Of a stretch of DNA of 64,000 nucleotides, positions 26,663-36,488 are shown in pieces. Each line of letters opens with the position of its first letter. The first letter of the stretch is position 1. A program made the position numbers and the translations under genes. This stretch comes from Paraburkholderia sp. FT54. Its GTDB lineage: Bacteria; Pseudomonadota; Gammaproteobacteria; Burkholderiales; Burkholderiaceae. Below the pieces are notes generated by a model. It made no database searches and was not told the origin of the DNA. It was given only the letters and a program-made list of their open reading frames with translations. Location of the stretch: assembly GCF_031585635.1 (NCBI RefSeq), contig NZ_CP134195.1:558001-622000 (forward strand), written 5' to 3'.

Positions 26663-26712
26663 GTTTTTTCGTTGAGTTTTTGCCTGAGCGTTGCCTGCTT
26701 GGGCTAAATGAG

Positions 26713-26744
26713 AAAGGCCCGCCGATTGGCGGGCCTTTGTTTTT
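26713..26744 (+). terminator. Rho-independent terminator after the barstar gene
   Basis: The stem AAAGGCCCGCC/GGCGGGCCTTT has a GATT loop and the run TTTGTTTTT follows. It separates the RNase-inhibitor pair from the converging rsmE. Confidence 0.88.
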
Positions 26745-26807
26745 GGTACTGCTGTCGAAACGGCGTGCCGCCCTCAACCAGGAAAGCAAGGGCGCCACGC
26801 AGGCGAC

Positions 26808-27563
26808 TTACCAGCCGCCCCAGCCGGCCGCCAGCGCCGAGAGCACCGCGATGCCGGCAGTCTCGGTGCGCATCACGCGCGGGCCGAGGCCGACGGCGGT
26901 GAAGCCGTGATCGGTGGCTGCCGCTTCCTCGGCGGCGGAAAAGCCGCCTTCCGGGCCGACCAGCACCGTCACACGTCCTTTCGGCGGCTCGGCGGGCAAG
27001 GCGGAAAAGCTGATGCTGGCGCGTGGCGAGAGCAGGATGCGCAACTCGCCTTCTTCGGGCGTGCGGGGCATCGCGCCCAGCCAGGTGGCAATCTCGCGCA
27101 CCGGCATGACTTCCGGCAGTCGATTGCGCCCGCACTGCTCGCACGACGCCCGCACGATGCCTTGCCAGTGCGCATGCCGCCGCTGCGCGCGTTCGCCCGC
27201 CAGGCGCACGACGCTGCGCGTGGTGGTCAGTGGCACGAAACTGGACGCGCCGAGTTCGACGGCCTTTTCGATCAACCAGTCCATCTTGTCGCCGCCGGCG
27301 ATGCCTTGCGCGAGTGTGAGGCGATACGGCGCCTCGACTTCGATATTGCGGAATTCGCGAATTCTTACCTTGGCCGAGCGGCGTTCGACTTCGACGAGTT
27401 CGGCGCTGTACTCGCCGCCTTCGCCGTTGAAAAGGACGATCGAATCGCCTGGCTGCAAGCGCAGCACGAGCACATGCCGAACGACGTCATCGGGAAGCTG
27501 CATGATGTCATCGGGCTGGAGAGGCGTACCGACGAAGAAGCGTGGCATCAAAAAAATACTCAT
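26808..27563 (-). CDS. rsmE: 16S rRNA (uracil1498-N3)-methyltransferase
   Basis: RsmE methylates U1498 of 16S rRNA in the 30S subunit using SAM. The 251-residue protein has the N-terminal PUA-like region (RFFVG, HVLVLRLQPGDSIVLFNGEGGEY) and the SPOUT knot at the C-terminus (VLVGPEGGFSAAEEAAA and GLGPRVMRTETAGIAVLSAL). LAQGIAGGDKMDWLIEKAVELG lies in between. A start five codons later (MPRFFVG, 27548) is equally possible. The VOC-protein gene lies just upstream on the same strand. Confidence 0.95.
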   Translation of the reverse strand: MSIFLMPRFFVGTPLQPDDIMQLPDDVVRHVLVLRLQPGDSIVLFNGEGGEYSAELVEVERRSAKVRIREFRNIEVEAPYRLTLAQGIAGGDKMDWLIEKAVELGASSFVPLTTTRSVVRLAGERAQRRHAHWQGIVRASCEQCGRNRLPEVMPVREIATWLGAMPRTPEEGELRILLSPRASISFSALPAEPPKGRVTVLVGPEGGFSAAEEAAATDHGFTAVGLGPRVMRTETAGIAVLSALAAGWGGW

Positions 27564-27567
27564 TGGT

Positions 27568-27981
27568 TCATGAAAGGTGGCGAGCGAGCGCCCAGCGGTA
27601 GCCGTCCAGATCTTCGACCTGGGCGAAGCGGTCGCCCCAGAACTGATCCTGTGGCTCGCTCAGCGACTTGGCGCCGGCGGCCAGCGCCCGCGCGTAAATC
27701 GCGTCGACATCGTCGACATAGACATAGAACGATTGCGGTGCAATTGCGCCCGCGCTTTTGGGTGTTTTCGCCGCCGAGCCGAACGCGCCTTCCGGTGCGA
27801 ACATCACAATCAACTGGCCTTGATAGGTCATCTCGACATGCATCACGACGCCGTCGTCCTGGACACTGTCACGCACTTCGAAGCCGAACGCCGCTGTGAA
27901 GAACGCGGACGCGGCACGTGCATCGCGCACCGTCAGATAAGGGGTCAACCAGGGCACACCGGCTGGGCGGGAGGCGGTCAT
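27568..27981 (-). CDS. VOC-superfamily (glyoxalase/bleomycin-resistance-like) protein
   Basis: The 137-residue single-domain protein has the beta-alpha-beta-beta-beta pattern of the VOC superfamily, twice: TPYLTVRDARAASAFFTAAFGFEV and FYVYVDDVDAIYARALAAGAKSL, closing with WGDRFAQVEDLDGYRWALA. It resembles the PhnB/YdfO-like subgroup. The substrate is unknown. The start at 27981 (MTASRPAG) follows a GGAGAAT ribosome site, whereas an upstream in-frame Met at 28017 has none. It sits five bases upstream of rsmE on the minus strand. Confidence 0.8.
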   Translation of the reverse strand: MTASRPAGVPWLTPYLTVRDARAASAFFTAAFGFEVRDSVQDDGVVMHVEMTYQGQLIVMFAPEGAFGSAAKTPKSAGAIAPQSFYVYVDDVDAIYARALAAGAKSLSEPQDQFWGDRFAQVEDLDGYRWALARHLS

Positions 27982-28095
27982 GGGATTCTCCGGATCTATG
28001 GGGTTGGCGGGACACATGCGGCGAGTTCAGGTGGACATTTGCGTATCGATATGCCGATAGGGCAGTCCGGCCGAACCCTGCATTTTGCCCATGCG

Positions 28096-28968
28096 TCAGC
28101 TTGCTGGCTTTAAGAATTGACTTAGTTTATCGCGCACCGAGCGCGATGCCGAGAACAGTCCGGCGTGCACGGCCGCGTCGTAATGCACCAAGGTGTCGAT
28201 TCCACGCGCGGCCAGGCGTTCAGTGAGCGTGTCGATGGTCAGGGCGGCGGGATCGAGCGTGTCGCTGGCGGTTGCCATCATCCAGAGCGAGCCGTACAGC
28301 GGCACGAAGGTGTTCATGGTGCGGATGACGGCGAAGGCCGCGCGCAGATCGTCGAGCAGGTGCGCGATGCGTTCGGCATGGAAATACGGCGAGCCGAGGT
28401 GTACGGAGACTGCGGCAATCGGGCTCATGACCCGCTTGAGCCGCTGATAGAAGGCTTGCGTGTAAAGACCGGCGGCGGGTGAGTCCGGCGGCGTCAGGTC
28501 GAACACGACCAGATCGAACTGCGCCGGCGCTGCGGCGTCGACGTAGCGCGCAGCGTCGCCGATCACCAGTTCGACGCGCGGTTCGTCGAAAGCGCCGCCG
28601 TGCACCTCGGGCAAATGTTCGCGCGTCAGGCGCACGACTTCGGCGTCCAGTTCCGCCACTACGATCCGTTCGATACTCGCGTGCCGCAGCAATTGCCGCG
28701 CGGCGCCGCCGTCACCGCCGCCCAGCACCAACGCCGCTTTCGGCGACGGATGCGCGAGCGCGGCCGGATGCACCATGCATTCGTGATAGATGAACTCGTC
28801 GCCGGTGGACGTCATCGGACGGCCGTCGAGCGTGAAGAGCCGGCCGAGCTGCGGCGAGTCCCAGACCTCGATCCGCTGATAAGGCGAATCGACGCGCGCC
28901 AGGCGCTTCGCGTGCGGAAAACCGTAGACGGCGTCGGGACTCGGTCGGAACAGCAGCGGAGCGCTCAC
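28096..28968 (-). CDS. speE: Spermidine synthase-like aminopropyltransferase
   Basis: The protein has a polyamine synthase fold: YQRIEVWDSPQLGRLFTLDGRPMTSTGDEFIYHECMVHPA, then the SAM-type loop VLGGGDGGAARQLLRH, VAELDAEVVRLTREHLP and FDLVVFDLTPPDSPA, whose DLTPP replaces the usual DSTDP. The GGGDGG motif and the DEFIYHE segment are typical of SpeE. GTG 28968 follows a GGAG site and gives 290 residues; GTG 29031 would add 21. It would transfer aminopropyl from decarboxylated SAM to putrescine. The altered active-site loop leaves open a different amine acceptor. Confidence 0.82.
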   Translation of the reverse strand: MSAPLLFRPSPDAVYGFPHAKRLARVDSPYQRIEVWDSPQLGRLFTLDGRPMTSTGDEFIYHECMVHPAALAHPSPKAALVLGGGDGGAARQLLRHASIERIVVAELDAEVVRLTREHLPEVHGGAFDEPRVELVIGDAARYVDAAAPAQFDLVVFDLTPPDSPAAGLYTQAFYQRLKRVMSPIAAVSVHLGSPYFHAERIAHLLDDLRAAFAVIRTMNTFVPLYGSLWMMATASDTLDPAALTIDTLTERLAARGIDTLVHYDAAVHAGLFSASRSVRDKLSQFLKPAS

Positions 28969-29247
28969 GGATGGCGGGCTCCATCCGGAGCGCGGTGGGT
29001 TCTGGTTGTGCAATTGTAAACGCCGAAGCACGGCGTGGGCTCTGCGGGCGCGCCACGCCGCGTCGCCAGGCGGCTTTCGGAGCGGGGCGCGGTCAACGTT
29101 CTGTTAGAATGTCAGCCTTTCAGCCTTGTCCGTTTGCTCTGCCCGTTTCGCGTCTCCTGGCGCCGCATCGTGCGCCGAAGCGAACCGGCATTCGAGCATC
29201 CGGGCCTCAAGCGCGCACCGCCTTCTGACTCTGTCTCCGGACTCGAC

Positions 29248-31269
29248 ATGACGACCCCGTCTCCCGCACCCACCACTTTGATGGCCAACGCAATCCGCGC
29301 GTTGGCCATGGACGCCGTTCAAAAAGCGAATTCCGGCCACCCCGGCATGCCGATGGGCATGGCCGAAATCGGCGTGGCTTTGTGGTCGCGTCATCTGCGT
29401 CACAACCCGAAGAACCCGCAATGGGCCGATCGCGACCGTTTCGTGCTGTCCAACGGCCACGGCTCGATGCTGCTGTACTCGCTGTTGCACCTGACCGGCT
29501 ACGATCTGCCGATCGACGAGCTGAAGAACTTCCGCCAGATGCATTCGAAGACGCCGGGCCACCCGGAATACGGCATCACGCCGGGCGTCGAGACAACCAC
29601 CGGCCCGCTCGGCCAGGGTCTGGCGAATGCGGTAGGCATGGCGCTCGCCGAGTCGCTGCTCGCCACGGAATTCAACAAGCCTGACGCGAAGATCGTCGAC
29701 CACCACACGTACGTGTTCGTCGGCGACGGCTGCCTGATGGAAGGCATCTCGCACGAAGCGTGCTCGCTCGCCGGCGTGCTGAAGTTGAACAAGCTGATCG
29801 CGTTCTACGACGACAACGGCATCTCGATCGACGGCGAAGTGGTGCACTGGTTCCACGACGACACGCCCAAGCGTTTCGAAGCGTACGGCTGGAACGTGAT
29901 CCCGAACGTGGTCGGCCACGACGTCGATGCGGTGGATGCAGCCATCAAGCAGGCCAAGCAATCCGACAGGCCCACGCTGATCTGCTGCAAGACGGTGATC
30001 GGCGAAGGCTCGCCGAACAAGGCCGGCAGCCATGATTCGCACGGCGCGGCGCTCGGCGACAAGGAAGTCGCGGCCACGCGTGAAAAGATCGGCTGGAAGT
30101 GGGAGCCGTTCGTGATTCCGCAAGAAGTCTACGCGGCATGGGACGCGAAGGAAGCCGGCGCGCGCAACGAAGCCGATTGGAACAAGGCGTTCGCTGCGTA
30201 CGCAGCCAAATATCCGCAGGAAGCCGCTGAATTCAAGCGTCGCGACGCGAAGCAATTGCCCGCCGACTGGAAGGACAAGGCCAAGGCCATCATCGCCGGC
30301 GCGAACGAACGTGCGGAAACCGTCGCAACGCGCAAGGCATCGCAACAGGCCATCGAAGCTTTGTCAGCCGTGCTGCCCGAACTGCTCGGCGGCTCCGCTG
30401 ACCTGACCGGCTCGAACCTGACCAACTGGAAGGCCGCCAAGCCTGTGCGTGTGAACGCGGAAGGCAAAGCCGCCGGCAACTACGTCAACTACGGCGTGCG
30501 CGAATTCGGCATGAGCGCCGCGATCAACGGCGTCGCGCTGCACGGCGGCTTCAAGGCCTTCGGCGGCACGTTCCTGACGTTCTCGGACTACAGCCGCAAC
30601 GCGCTGCGCGTCGCCGCACTGATGAAAGCGCCGTCGATCTTCGTGTTTACGCACGACTCGATCGGTCTCGGCGAAGACGGCCCGACTCACCAGTCGATCG
30701 AACATGTTGCGAGCCTGCGTCTGATTCCGCACCTGCAAGTGTGGCGTCCGGCTGATACCGTCGAGACTGCGGTGGCCTGGACCCACGCGGTCGAACACCA
30801 CGGCCCGTCGTGCCTGATCTTCAGCCGTCAGAACCTGCCGTTCTCGGAACGCACCGACGCGCAGATCGCCAACATCGAGAAGGGCGGCTACGTGCTGCGC
30901 GACTGGAACGACGAGATCGTCGCGCGCAAGATCATCCTGATCGCCACCGGTTCGGAAGTCGAACTGGCGCTGAACGCAATCGAGCCGCTGGCCCGCGAAG
31001 GCATCGCGGCACGTGTCGTGTCCATGCCGTCGACCACCGTGTTCGACAAGCAGGACGCCGCGTACCGCGAACGCGTGCTGCCGCATGGCGTGCGCCGCGT
31101 CGCGATCGAAGCGGGTGTGACGGATTTCTGGCGCAAGTACGTGGGTCTGGAAGGCGGCGTGGTCGGCATCGACACGTTCGGCGAATCGGCCCCGGCGGGC
31201 GTGCTGTTCAAGCATTTTGGCTTCACTGTCGAGCACGTGGTAGAGACGGCAAAAGCCGCACTCGGCTGA
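29248..31269 (+). CDS. tktA: Transketolase
   Basis: Transketolase moves two-carbon ketol groups in the pentose phosphate and Calvin-type cycles with TPP. The 673-residue protein begins [27 protein letters not shown], the usual N-terminus. The TPP-binding GDG motif is in [14 protein letters not shown], followed by AFYDDN. The pyrimidine domain has [17 protein letters not shown] and the C-terminal domain [15 protein letters not shown] 29248 is chosen because the open frame upstream, back to 29035, has no family similarity. gapA follows 95 bases later. Confidence 0.96.
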   Translation: MTTPSPAPTTLMANAIRALAMDAVQKANSGHPGMPMGMAEIGVALWSRHLRHNPKNPQWADRDRFVLSNGHGSMLLYSLLHLTGYDLPIDELKNFRQMHSKTPGHPEYGITPGVETTTGPLGQGLANAVGMALAESLLATEFNKPDAKIVDHHTYVFVGDGCLMEGISHEACSLAGVLKLNKLIAFYDDNGISIDGEVVHWFHDDTPKRFEAYGWNVIPNVVGHDVDAVDAAIKQAKQSDRPTLICCKTVIGEGSPNKAGSHDSHGAALGDKEVAATREKIGWKWEPFVIPQEVYAAWDAKEAGARNEADWNKAFAAYAAKYPQEAAEFKRRDAKQLPADWKDKAKAIIAGANERAETVATRKASQQAIEALSAVLPELLGGSADLTGSNLTNWKAAKPVRVNAEGKAAGNYVNYGVREFGMSAAINGVALHGGFKAFGGTFLTFSDYSRNALRVAALMKAPSIFVFTHDSIGLGEDGPTHQSIEHVASLRLIPHLQVWRPADTVETAVAWTHAVEHHGPSCLIFSRQNLPFSERTDAQIANIEKGGYVLRDWNDEIVARKIILIATGSEVELALNAIEPLAREGIAARVVSMPSTTVFDKQDAAYRERVLPHGVRRVAIEAGVTDFWRKYVGLEGGVVGIDTFGESAPAGVLFKHFGFTVEHVVETAKAALG

Positions 31270-31364
31270 TCCTGAACAAACGTTGCCGCTGGCGTGCGAA
31301 CGCGCGGCAACGCTGTCAGTCAGACGAACCTGGACGTATTTTTTCAGCCATCAGGAGATAGACC

Positions 31365-32375
31365 ATGACGATTCGCGTCGCAATCAACGGCTACGGCCGG
31401 ATCGGCCGCAACACGCTGCGCGCCTTCTATGAAAACGGCAAGAAGCACGATATCGAAATCGTCGCCATCAACGATCTCGGCGATGCCAAGACCAACGCTC
31501 ACCTGACGCAATACGACACGGCACACGGCAAGTTCCCGGGCGAAGTGTCGGTGGACGGCGACTACCTCGTTGTCAACGGCGACAAGATCCGCGTGCTGGC
31601 CAACCGCAACCCGGCTGAACTGCCGTGGGGCGAGCTGAACGTCGACGTCGTGATGGAATGCACGGGCTTTTTCACGACCAAGGAAAAGGCGAGCGCGCAC
31701 ATCAAGGGCGGCGCGAAGAAGGTGATCATTTCGGCGCCGGGCGGTAAAGACGTCGACGCCACGATCGTCTACGGCGTGAACCACAACGTGCTGAAGGCAT
31801 CGGACACGGTGATCTCGAACGCATCGTGCACGACGAACTGCCTCGCGCCGCTCGTCAAGCCGCTGAACGACAAGATCGGTCTCGTGAACGGTCTGATGAC
31901 CACGATCCACGCATACACGAACGACCAGGTGCTGACGGACGTGTACCACGAAGACCTGCGCCGCGCCCGCTCGGCCACGCACAGCCAGATTCCGACCAAG
32001 ACCGGCGCGGCTTCGGCGGTCGGCCTGGTGCTGCCGGAACTGAACGGCAAGCTGGACGGCTACGCGATTCGCGTCCCGACGATCAACGTGTCGGTGGTCG
32101 ACCTGTCGTTCATCGCCGCGCGCGACACGACGGTCGCAGAAGTCAACGCGATCATGAAGGAAGCGTCGGAAGGGGCGCTGAAGGGAATCCTCGGCTACAA
32201 CGACGCACCGCTGGTGTCGATCGACTTCAACCACAACCCGGCTTCGTCGACGTTCGACGCCACGCTGACCAAGGTGTCGGGACGTCTGGTGAAGGTGTCG
32301 AGCTGGTACGACAACGAGTGGGGCTTCTCGAACCGCATGCTGGACACAGCAGTGGCGCTGGCCAACGCGAAGTAA
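31365..32375 (+). CDS. gapA: Glyceraldehyde-3-phosphate dehydrogenase, type I
   Basis: The enzyme oxidises glyceraldehyde 3-phosphate to 1,3-bisphosphoglycerate in glycolysis. In 336 residues it has the NAD-binding INGYGRIGR (8-16) and the catalytic Cys155 in [11 protein letters not shown], plus [10 protein letters not shown] and the C-terminal [15 protein letters not shown]. An acidic residue in INDL (Asp37) fits NAD+ use. A CAGGAGA ribosome site precedes the ATG. It is probably co-transcribed with tktA and ends at a hairpin terminator at 32441. Confidence 0.97.
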   Translation: MTIRVAINGYGRIGRNTLRAFYENGKKHDIEIVAINDLGDAKTNAHLTQYDTAHGKFPGEVSVDGDYLVVNGDKIRVLANRNPAELPWGELNVDVVMECTGFFTTKEKASAHIKGGAKKVIISAPGGKDVDATIVYGVNHNVLKASDTVISNASCTTNCLAPLVKPLNDKIGLVNGLMTTIHAYTNDQVLTDVYHEDLRRARSATHSQIPTKTGAASAVGLVLPELNGKLDGYAIRVPTINVSVVDLSFIAARDTTVAEVNAIMKEASEGALKGILGYNDAPLVSIDFNHNPASSTFDATLTKVSGRLVKVSSWYDNEWGFSNRMLDTAVALANAK

Positions 32376-32440
32376 GTTATCGCGCTTCGTGCGCGAGGCT
32401 CTGCAATTCCGGCTTCATGCCGGCGGCGGCAGGGCAAATA

Positions 32441-32467
32441 AAAACCGCTCTTCGGAGCGGTTTTTTT
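32441..32467. terminator. Bidirectional terminator between gapA and the GntR gene
   Basis: The stem AAACCGCTC/GAGCGGTTT has a short TTCG loop, with A-rich sequence before and a T7 run after it, so it can stop both converging transcripts. The GntR-gene stop codon lies inside the T run. Confidence 0.9.
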
Positions 32468-33164
32468 ATGCCTGCGGCTGCGGCGTCGGGAAATAGACGC
32501 CAGCGCGCTGTGCGGCGTTCGAGATGTGCGTCTCAATGGCCTTGCCGGCCGCGGCGCAATCACGCGCCTTGAGCGCGTCCAGAATCACGCGATGCTCGTT
32601 GTAGGTGGACAGCACCAGTTCGCGCCGGTAGAACGGCATGCGCTGGCTTTCCTTCATGATCTCCGCGCTGCTGCTCAGAATCGATTCGATCGCCGCGTTG
32701 CCGGCAATGTTGACGATCCGCATGTGGAAGTCGTAGTCGAGGCGCGCGGCTTCGTCGAGTTCGTCGCAGGCGAGCGCCGTTTGCATGGCGGTGATGTTTT
32801 CTTCGAACCAGGCGAGGTCGGAGTCGCTGACCGCAAGCGCCGCCATGCGCGCTATGAAGCCTTCCAGCGCGAAACGCATCTGATAGGTGTCCGGCAGCGA
32901 CGACTGCTCCGCGAAGCGCCACGCATGGGCAGCCGAGGCCTGCGCGCTTTCCACATAGACGCCCTTACCGGGCCTGATCACCAGCAAACCGAGCGCTTCA
33001 AGCGTTGAGAGCGCCTCGCGCAAGGAGGCGCGGCTGATCGCGAGTTCTTCGGAAAGTTGACGCTGCGCCGGCAGCAAACTGCCCACGGGATAGGCGCCCG
33101 CTTCGATCCGTTCGCGGATGGTCGCGATGGCGGCATCGGTGACGGTATGCGGGACGTTCTTCAT
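32466..33164 (-). CDS. GntR-family (FadR subfamily) transcriptional regulator
   Basis: The 232-residue protein has a winged helix-turn-helix at about residues 10-75 (LLPAQRQLSEELAISRASLREALSTLEALGLLVIRPGKGVYV) and an all-helical FCD ligand domain (DYDFHMRIVNIAGN, and TYNEHRVILDALKARDCAAAGKAIETHI), whose His and Asp residues bind metal in the subfamily. ATG 33164 is chosen; the frame stays open to 33287 but that region is Arg-rich. It is divergent from the DctA-type transporter. Palindromes fitting FadR-type operators lie in the gap, so it probably represses the transporter and allantoin genes. Confidence 0.88.
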   Translation of the reverse strand: MKNVPHTVTDAAIATIRERIEAGAYPVGSLLPAQRQLSEELAISRASLREALSTLEALGLLVIRPGKGVYVESAQASAAHAWRFAEQSSLPDTYQMRFALEGFIARMAALAVSDSDLAWFEENITAMQTALACDELDEAARLDYDFHMRIVNIAGNAAIESILSSSAEIMKESQRMPFYRRELVLSTYNEHRVILDALKARDCAAAGKAIETHISNAAQRAGVYFPTPQPQA

Positions 33165-33184
33165 TGTTGGCTCACTTGAAAGCG

Positions 33185-33196
33185 CGGTCTGACCAG
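33185..33196. promoter_or_regulatory. Operator-like inverted repeat near the GntR-gene start
   Basis: The sequence CGGTCTGACCAG is a GGTC-N-GACC inverted repeat of the kind bound by FadR-subfamily regulators. A weaker half-site, TGGTCCGAAC, follows at 33209-33218. It lies 21 bases upstream of the regulator gene and could mediate autoregulation. Confidence 0.5.
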
Positions 33197-33343
33197 CATT
33201 GTAATACGTGGTCCGAACGCCCGTGCGGCTTGCCGCTCGCCGCCGTCGATACGACCCGAACCCGCTTGAAAAACAGCGGGTAAACACCGTTCTATGAATC
33301 CTTGACGTCAGTATATCGGCTTCCTACTATTCGAGATAACAGT

Positions 33344-33358
33344 ACTGGTCGGACCAGT
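33344..33358. promoter_or_regulatory. 15-bp operator-like palindrome before the transporter gene
   Basis: ACTGGTCGGACCAGT is a perfect palindrome around one central base. Its core TGGT-N3-ACCA fits the FadR-subfamily operator pattern T-GT-N3-AC-A. It lies 35 bases before the transporter GTG, where a bound repressor would block transcription. Confidence 0.65.
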
Positions 33359-33392
33359 CTGAACAGATGTGAATCGTAACCAGGAGGAAGCC

Positions 33393-34718
33393 GTGTTGAA
33401 ATTTTTCAATTCGCTGTTTGGCCGGGTCGTCATAGCGCTGGTGGCGGGCATCGTGATCGGTGCCGTCTTTCCGCATTTCGCCCAATCGCTGCGCCCGCTC
33501 GGCGACGGCTTTCTCAAGCTGATCAAGATGGTGATCGGCCCGATCGTCTTCTGCGTTGTGGTCAGCGGCATGGCGCATGCCGGCGACTTGCGCAAAGTCG
33601 GGCGCGTCGGCCTGAAGGCGGTGGTCTACTTCGAGGTGATGACGACGATTGCGCTCGTGATCGGCGCAATCCTCGCGTATGTCACGCGTCCTGGCGTCGG
33701 TATGAACATCGATCTGCACTCGCTGGATCCGGCTTCGCTCTCGACCTACACCGAGCACGCGAAGAGCCTCAAGGACACGGCCGGCTTTCTGCTGAAGATC
33801 ATCCCCGACACGGCGATCAACGCGTTCGCCACCGGCGATATCCTGCAAATCCTCGTGTTTTCCGTGCTGTTCGGCTCGGCGCTGTCGCTGCTCGGCAATA
33901 AGGCGCAGCGCGTGAGCAGCCTGATTGATGAGCTGTCGCGGGTGTTTTTCCGCGTGATGAGTTTCATCATCAAGCTCGCGCCGCTCGGCGTGCTCGGGGC
34001 AATCGCCTTCACCACCGGCACATACGGCGTCGAGTCGCTCAAGCAGCTCGGCATGCTGGTGCTCGTGTTCTACGTGAGCTGCTTCGTGTTCGTGGCCGTC
34101 GTGCTGGGTGTCGTGATGCGTCTGGCCGGCTTCAGCATCTTCAAGCTGATCCGTTACCTGCGCGAAGAACTGTCGATCGTGCTGGGCACCGCTTCGTCGG
34201 ATGCCGTGCTGCCGCAGATCATGCGCAAGCTCGAATGGATGGGCGTCAAGGATTCGACCGTCGGGCTCGTGATTCCGACCGGCTACTCGTTCAATCTCGA
34301 CGGCTTCTCCATCTATCTCACGCTGGCGGTCATTTTCATCGCGCAGGCCACCAACACGCCGCTGTCCATGCATGACCTGATCGTGGTGGTGCTGGTGTCG
34401 CTGGTGACGTCGAAGGGCGCGCACGGCATTCCCGGCTCGGCCATCGTGATTCTGGCCGCCACGTTGTCCGCGATTCCGGCGATCCCCGTGCTCGGCCTCG
34501 TGCTGATTCTGCCGGTCGACTGGTTCGTCGGCATTGCCCGCGCGCTGACCAACCTGATCGGCAACTGCGTGGCGACGGTGGTGGTCGCCGTGTGGGAAAA
34601 CGATATCGACCGGACGCGCGCGCATCGCGTGCTGAACCGCGACGCGGCGTTGCGTTACGTGCCGGCCGGTGAAGGCGCCGAACCCGCTGCCAACGGCGAG
34701 CACGCTCCGGCTGTGTGA
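33393..34718 (+). CDS. dctA: DctA-type dicarboxylate/cation symporter
   Basis: The 441-residue membrane protein of the DAACS (glutamate/C4-dicarboxylate symporter) family has about eight transmembrane helices and two re-entrant loops. Typical motifs are MVIGPIVFCVVVSGMAHAGDL, GTASSDAVLPQIMRKLEWMG and IPTGYSFNLDGFSIYLTLAVIFIAQA. GTG 33393 is chosen because AGGAGG lies six bases upstream. It starts a set with allantoicase and ureidoglycolate lyase genes, so its substrate may be an organic acid linked to purine breakdown rather than plain succinate. That is inference from position. Confidence 0.9.
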   Translation: MLKFFNSLFGRVVIALVAGIVIGAVFPHFAQSLRPLGDGFLKLIKMVIGPIVFCVVVSGMAHAGDLRKVGRVGLKAVVYFEVMTTIALVIGAILAYVTRPGVGMNIDLHSLDPASLSTYTEHAKSLKDTAGFLLKIIPDTAINAFATGDILQILVFSVLFGSALSLLGNKAQRVSSLIDELSRVFFRVMSFIIKLAPLGVLGAIAFTTGTYGVESLKQLGMLVLVFYVSCFVFVAVVLGVVMRLAGFSIFKLIRYLREELSIVLGTASSDAVLPQIMRKLEWMGVKDSTVGLVIPTGYSFNLDGFSIYLTLAVIFIAQATNTPLSMHDLIVVVLVSLVTSKGAHGIPGSAIVILAATLSAIPAIPVLGLVLILPVDWFVGIARALTNLIGNCVATVVVAVWENDIDRTRAHRVLNRDAALRYVPAGEGAEPAANGEHAPAV

Positions 34719-34834
34719 ACCTGAGAATCCGTTATCAGAATCCGCGTGCCGATGCAGCGCGCTTCCAGCGCCGGCAGATCCCACGAACGCCGGCTCTCCT
34801 TCACTTTTTCGCTGCCTGACCGAGACTAGAGACT

Positions 34835-35845
34835 ATGGCCAATCCGATCCTCGACCCCAACGCTCCCGCTTTCACGCGTCGCTACATGAACCTCGCCGAC
34901 CCGCGTCTGGGTGCGAAGGCGCTCTTCGCCAGCGACGAATTCTTCGCGCCGAAAGAACGCATGCTCGAGCCGCAACCGGCGGTGTTCATCCCCGGCAAAT
35001 ACGACGACCACGGCAAGTGGATGGACGGCTGGGAAACCCGCCGCAAGCGCACCACCGGCCACGACTACTGCGTGATCCGCCTCGCGCACCCAGGCGTCGT
35101 GCACGGCGTGGATCTGGATACGAGCCACTTCACCGGCAACTTCCCGCCGGCGGCGTCGATCGACGCCTGCTACGTGGACGGCGAGGCGCCGCCCGACAAC
35201 GCCGATTGGCAAACGCTCGTGCCGGCCACCACGCTGCAGGGCAACCAGCACCACTATGTCGACGTGAGCGACGCGCGCGCCTTCACCCATCTGCGCGTGA
35301 ATCTGTACCCGGACGGCGGCCTCGCGCGCCTGCGCGTGTATGGCCAGCCGAAGCGCGATTGGGAGCGGGTGGAGCGCGGCACGCTGCTGGATCTGGCGGC
35401 GATCGAGAACGGCGCGTATCTGGTCGCGGCGAACAATCAGCACTTCGGGCCGGCCTCGCAGATGCTGATGCCGGGCCGCGGCGTCAACATGGGCGACGGC
35501 TGGGAAACCCGGCGCCGTCGCGAGCCGGGCAACGATTGGGCGATCGTCGCGTTGGCGCGGCCGGGCGTGATCCGCAAGATCGAAGTGGATACGGCGCACT
35601 TCAAGGGCAATTTCCCGGACCGCTGTTCGCTGCAAGCCGCGTCGGTAAAAGGCGGCACGGACGATTCGCTCGTCACGCAGGCGATGTTCTGGCCGGTGTT
35701 GCTCGGCGAACAGAAACTGCAGATGGACCACGTCCACACGTTCGCGGACAACCTCGCGTCGCTCGGCCCGGTCACGCATGTTCGTTTCAATATCTTTCCG
35801 GACGGCGGCGTGTCGCGCCTGCGCCTGTGGGGCGAAATCGCATAA
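34835..35845 (+). CDS. alc: Allantoicase
   Basis: Allantoicase cleaves allantoate to urea and ureidoglycolate in purine catabolism. The 336-residue protein consists of two similar beta-sandwich repeats. Repeat 1 has [25 protein letters not shown] and [13 protein letters not shown]. Repeat 2 has [26 protein letters not shown] and [13 protein letters not shown]. This duplicated layout is diagnostic for the family. The length is normal. The next gene encodes the enzyme for its product, starting 13 bases after the stop. Confidence 0.95.
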   Translation: MANPILDPNAPAFTRRYMNLADPRLGAKALFASDEFFAPKERMLEPQPAVFIPGKYDDHGKWMDGWETRRKRTTGHDYCVIRLAHPGVVHGVDLDTSHFTGNFPPAASIDACYVDGEAPPDNADWQTLVPATTLQGNQHHYVDVSDARAFTHLRVNLYPDGGLARLRVYGQPKRDWERVERGTLLDLAAIENGAYLVAANNQHFGPASQMLMPGRGVNMGDGWETRRRREPGNDWAIVALARPGVIRKIEVDTAHFKGNFPDRCSLQAASVKGGTDDSLVTQAMFWPVLLGEQKLQMDHVHTFADNLASLGPVTHVRFNIFPDGGVSRLRLWGEIA

Positions 35846-35858
35846 CGGAGTGGCGTCG

Positions 35859-36371
35859 ATGAAGACATTGCAGATGGAACGCCTCACGCGCGCGGCCTTC
35901 GCACCGTTCGGCGATGTGATCGAACTGGACGGCGCGCGGCATTTCGCCATCAACGGCGGCACGACCGAGCGCTATCACGATCTCGCCAGTGTCGACGTAA
36001 CGGAGAGCGGCGGCCGGCCGCTGATCAACCTGTTTCGCGCACAGCCGCGCGCGCTGCCGGTCCAGATCACGATGATGGAGCGGCATCCGCTCGGCAGCCA
36101 GGCTTTCATTCCCTTAACGGCGGGGCGCTATCTGGTGGTCGTCGCGCCGGCCGGCGAGTTCGATCCGACGCAGATGCGCGCCTTCTGGACCGACGCGTGG
36201 CAGGGCGTGAACTATGCGAAAGGCGTCTGGCATCACCCGTTGCTCGCGCTCGATCAGGTGAGCGATTTCGTGGTGGTGGATCGTGGCGGTGAGCAGCCTA
36301 ATTGCGACGAACTCTCATTGACGGAACCTTGGCGGTTGACGTTCGAAGCTAGCGCGGAACTGATGGATTAG
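35859..36371 (+). CDS. allA: Ureidoglycolate lyase
   Basis: The 170-residue cupin-like protein splits ureidoglycolate into glyoxylate and urea. Family motifs are [13 protein letters not shown] near the N-terminus, then [27 protein letters not shown] and [14 protein letters not shown], with the conserved metal- and substrate-site histidines and lysine. ATG 36859-type upstream options are absent; ATG 35859 gives the normal length. It follows allantoicase closely, so allantoate can be converted to glyoxylate by this pair. No urease or allantoinase genes lie in the window. Confidence 0.93.
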   Translation: MKTLQMERLTRAAFAPFGDVIELDGARHFAINGGTTERYHDLASVDVTESGGRPLINLFRAQPRALPVQITMMERHPLGSQAFIPLTAGRYLVVVAPAGEFDPTQMRAFWTDAWQGVNYAKGVWHHPLLALDQVSDFVVVDRGGEQPNCDELSLTEPWRLTFEASAELMD

Positions 36372-36407
36372 GGTCGTAACCGTTCCCGTACAGACAGCGC
36401 GCCAAAT

Positions 36408-36449
36408 GAAAAAAGACCCGGCCGATTCGCATCGGCCGGGTCTTTTTTT
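36408..36449. terminator. Bidirectional terminator between allA and fur
   Basis: A long perfect stem AGACCCGGCCGAT/ATCGGCCGGGTCT has a TCGC loop, preceded by A5 and followed by T7. It serves the converging allA and fur transcripts. Confidence 0.92.
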
Positions 36450-36488
36450 GCCCGCCTGACCGCGCACCCCAGCGCGGCCGACATCGCA

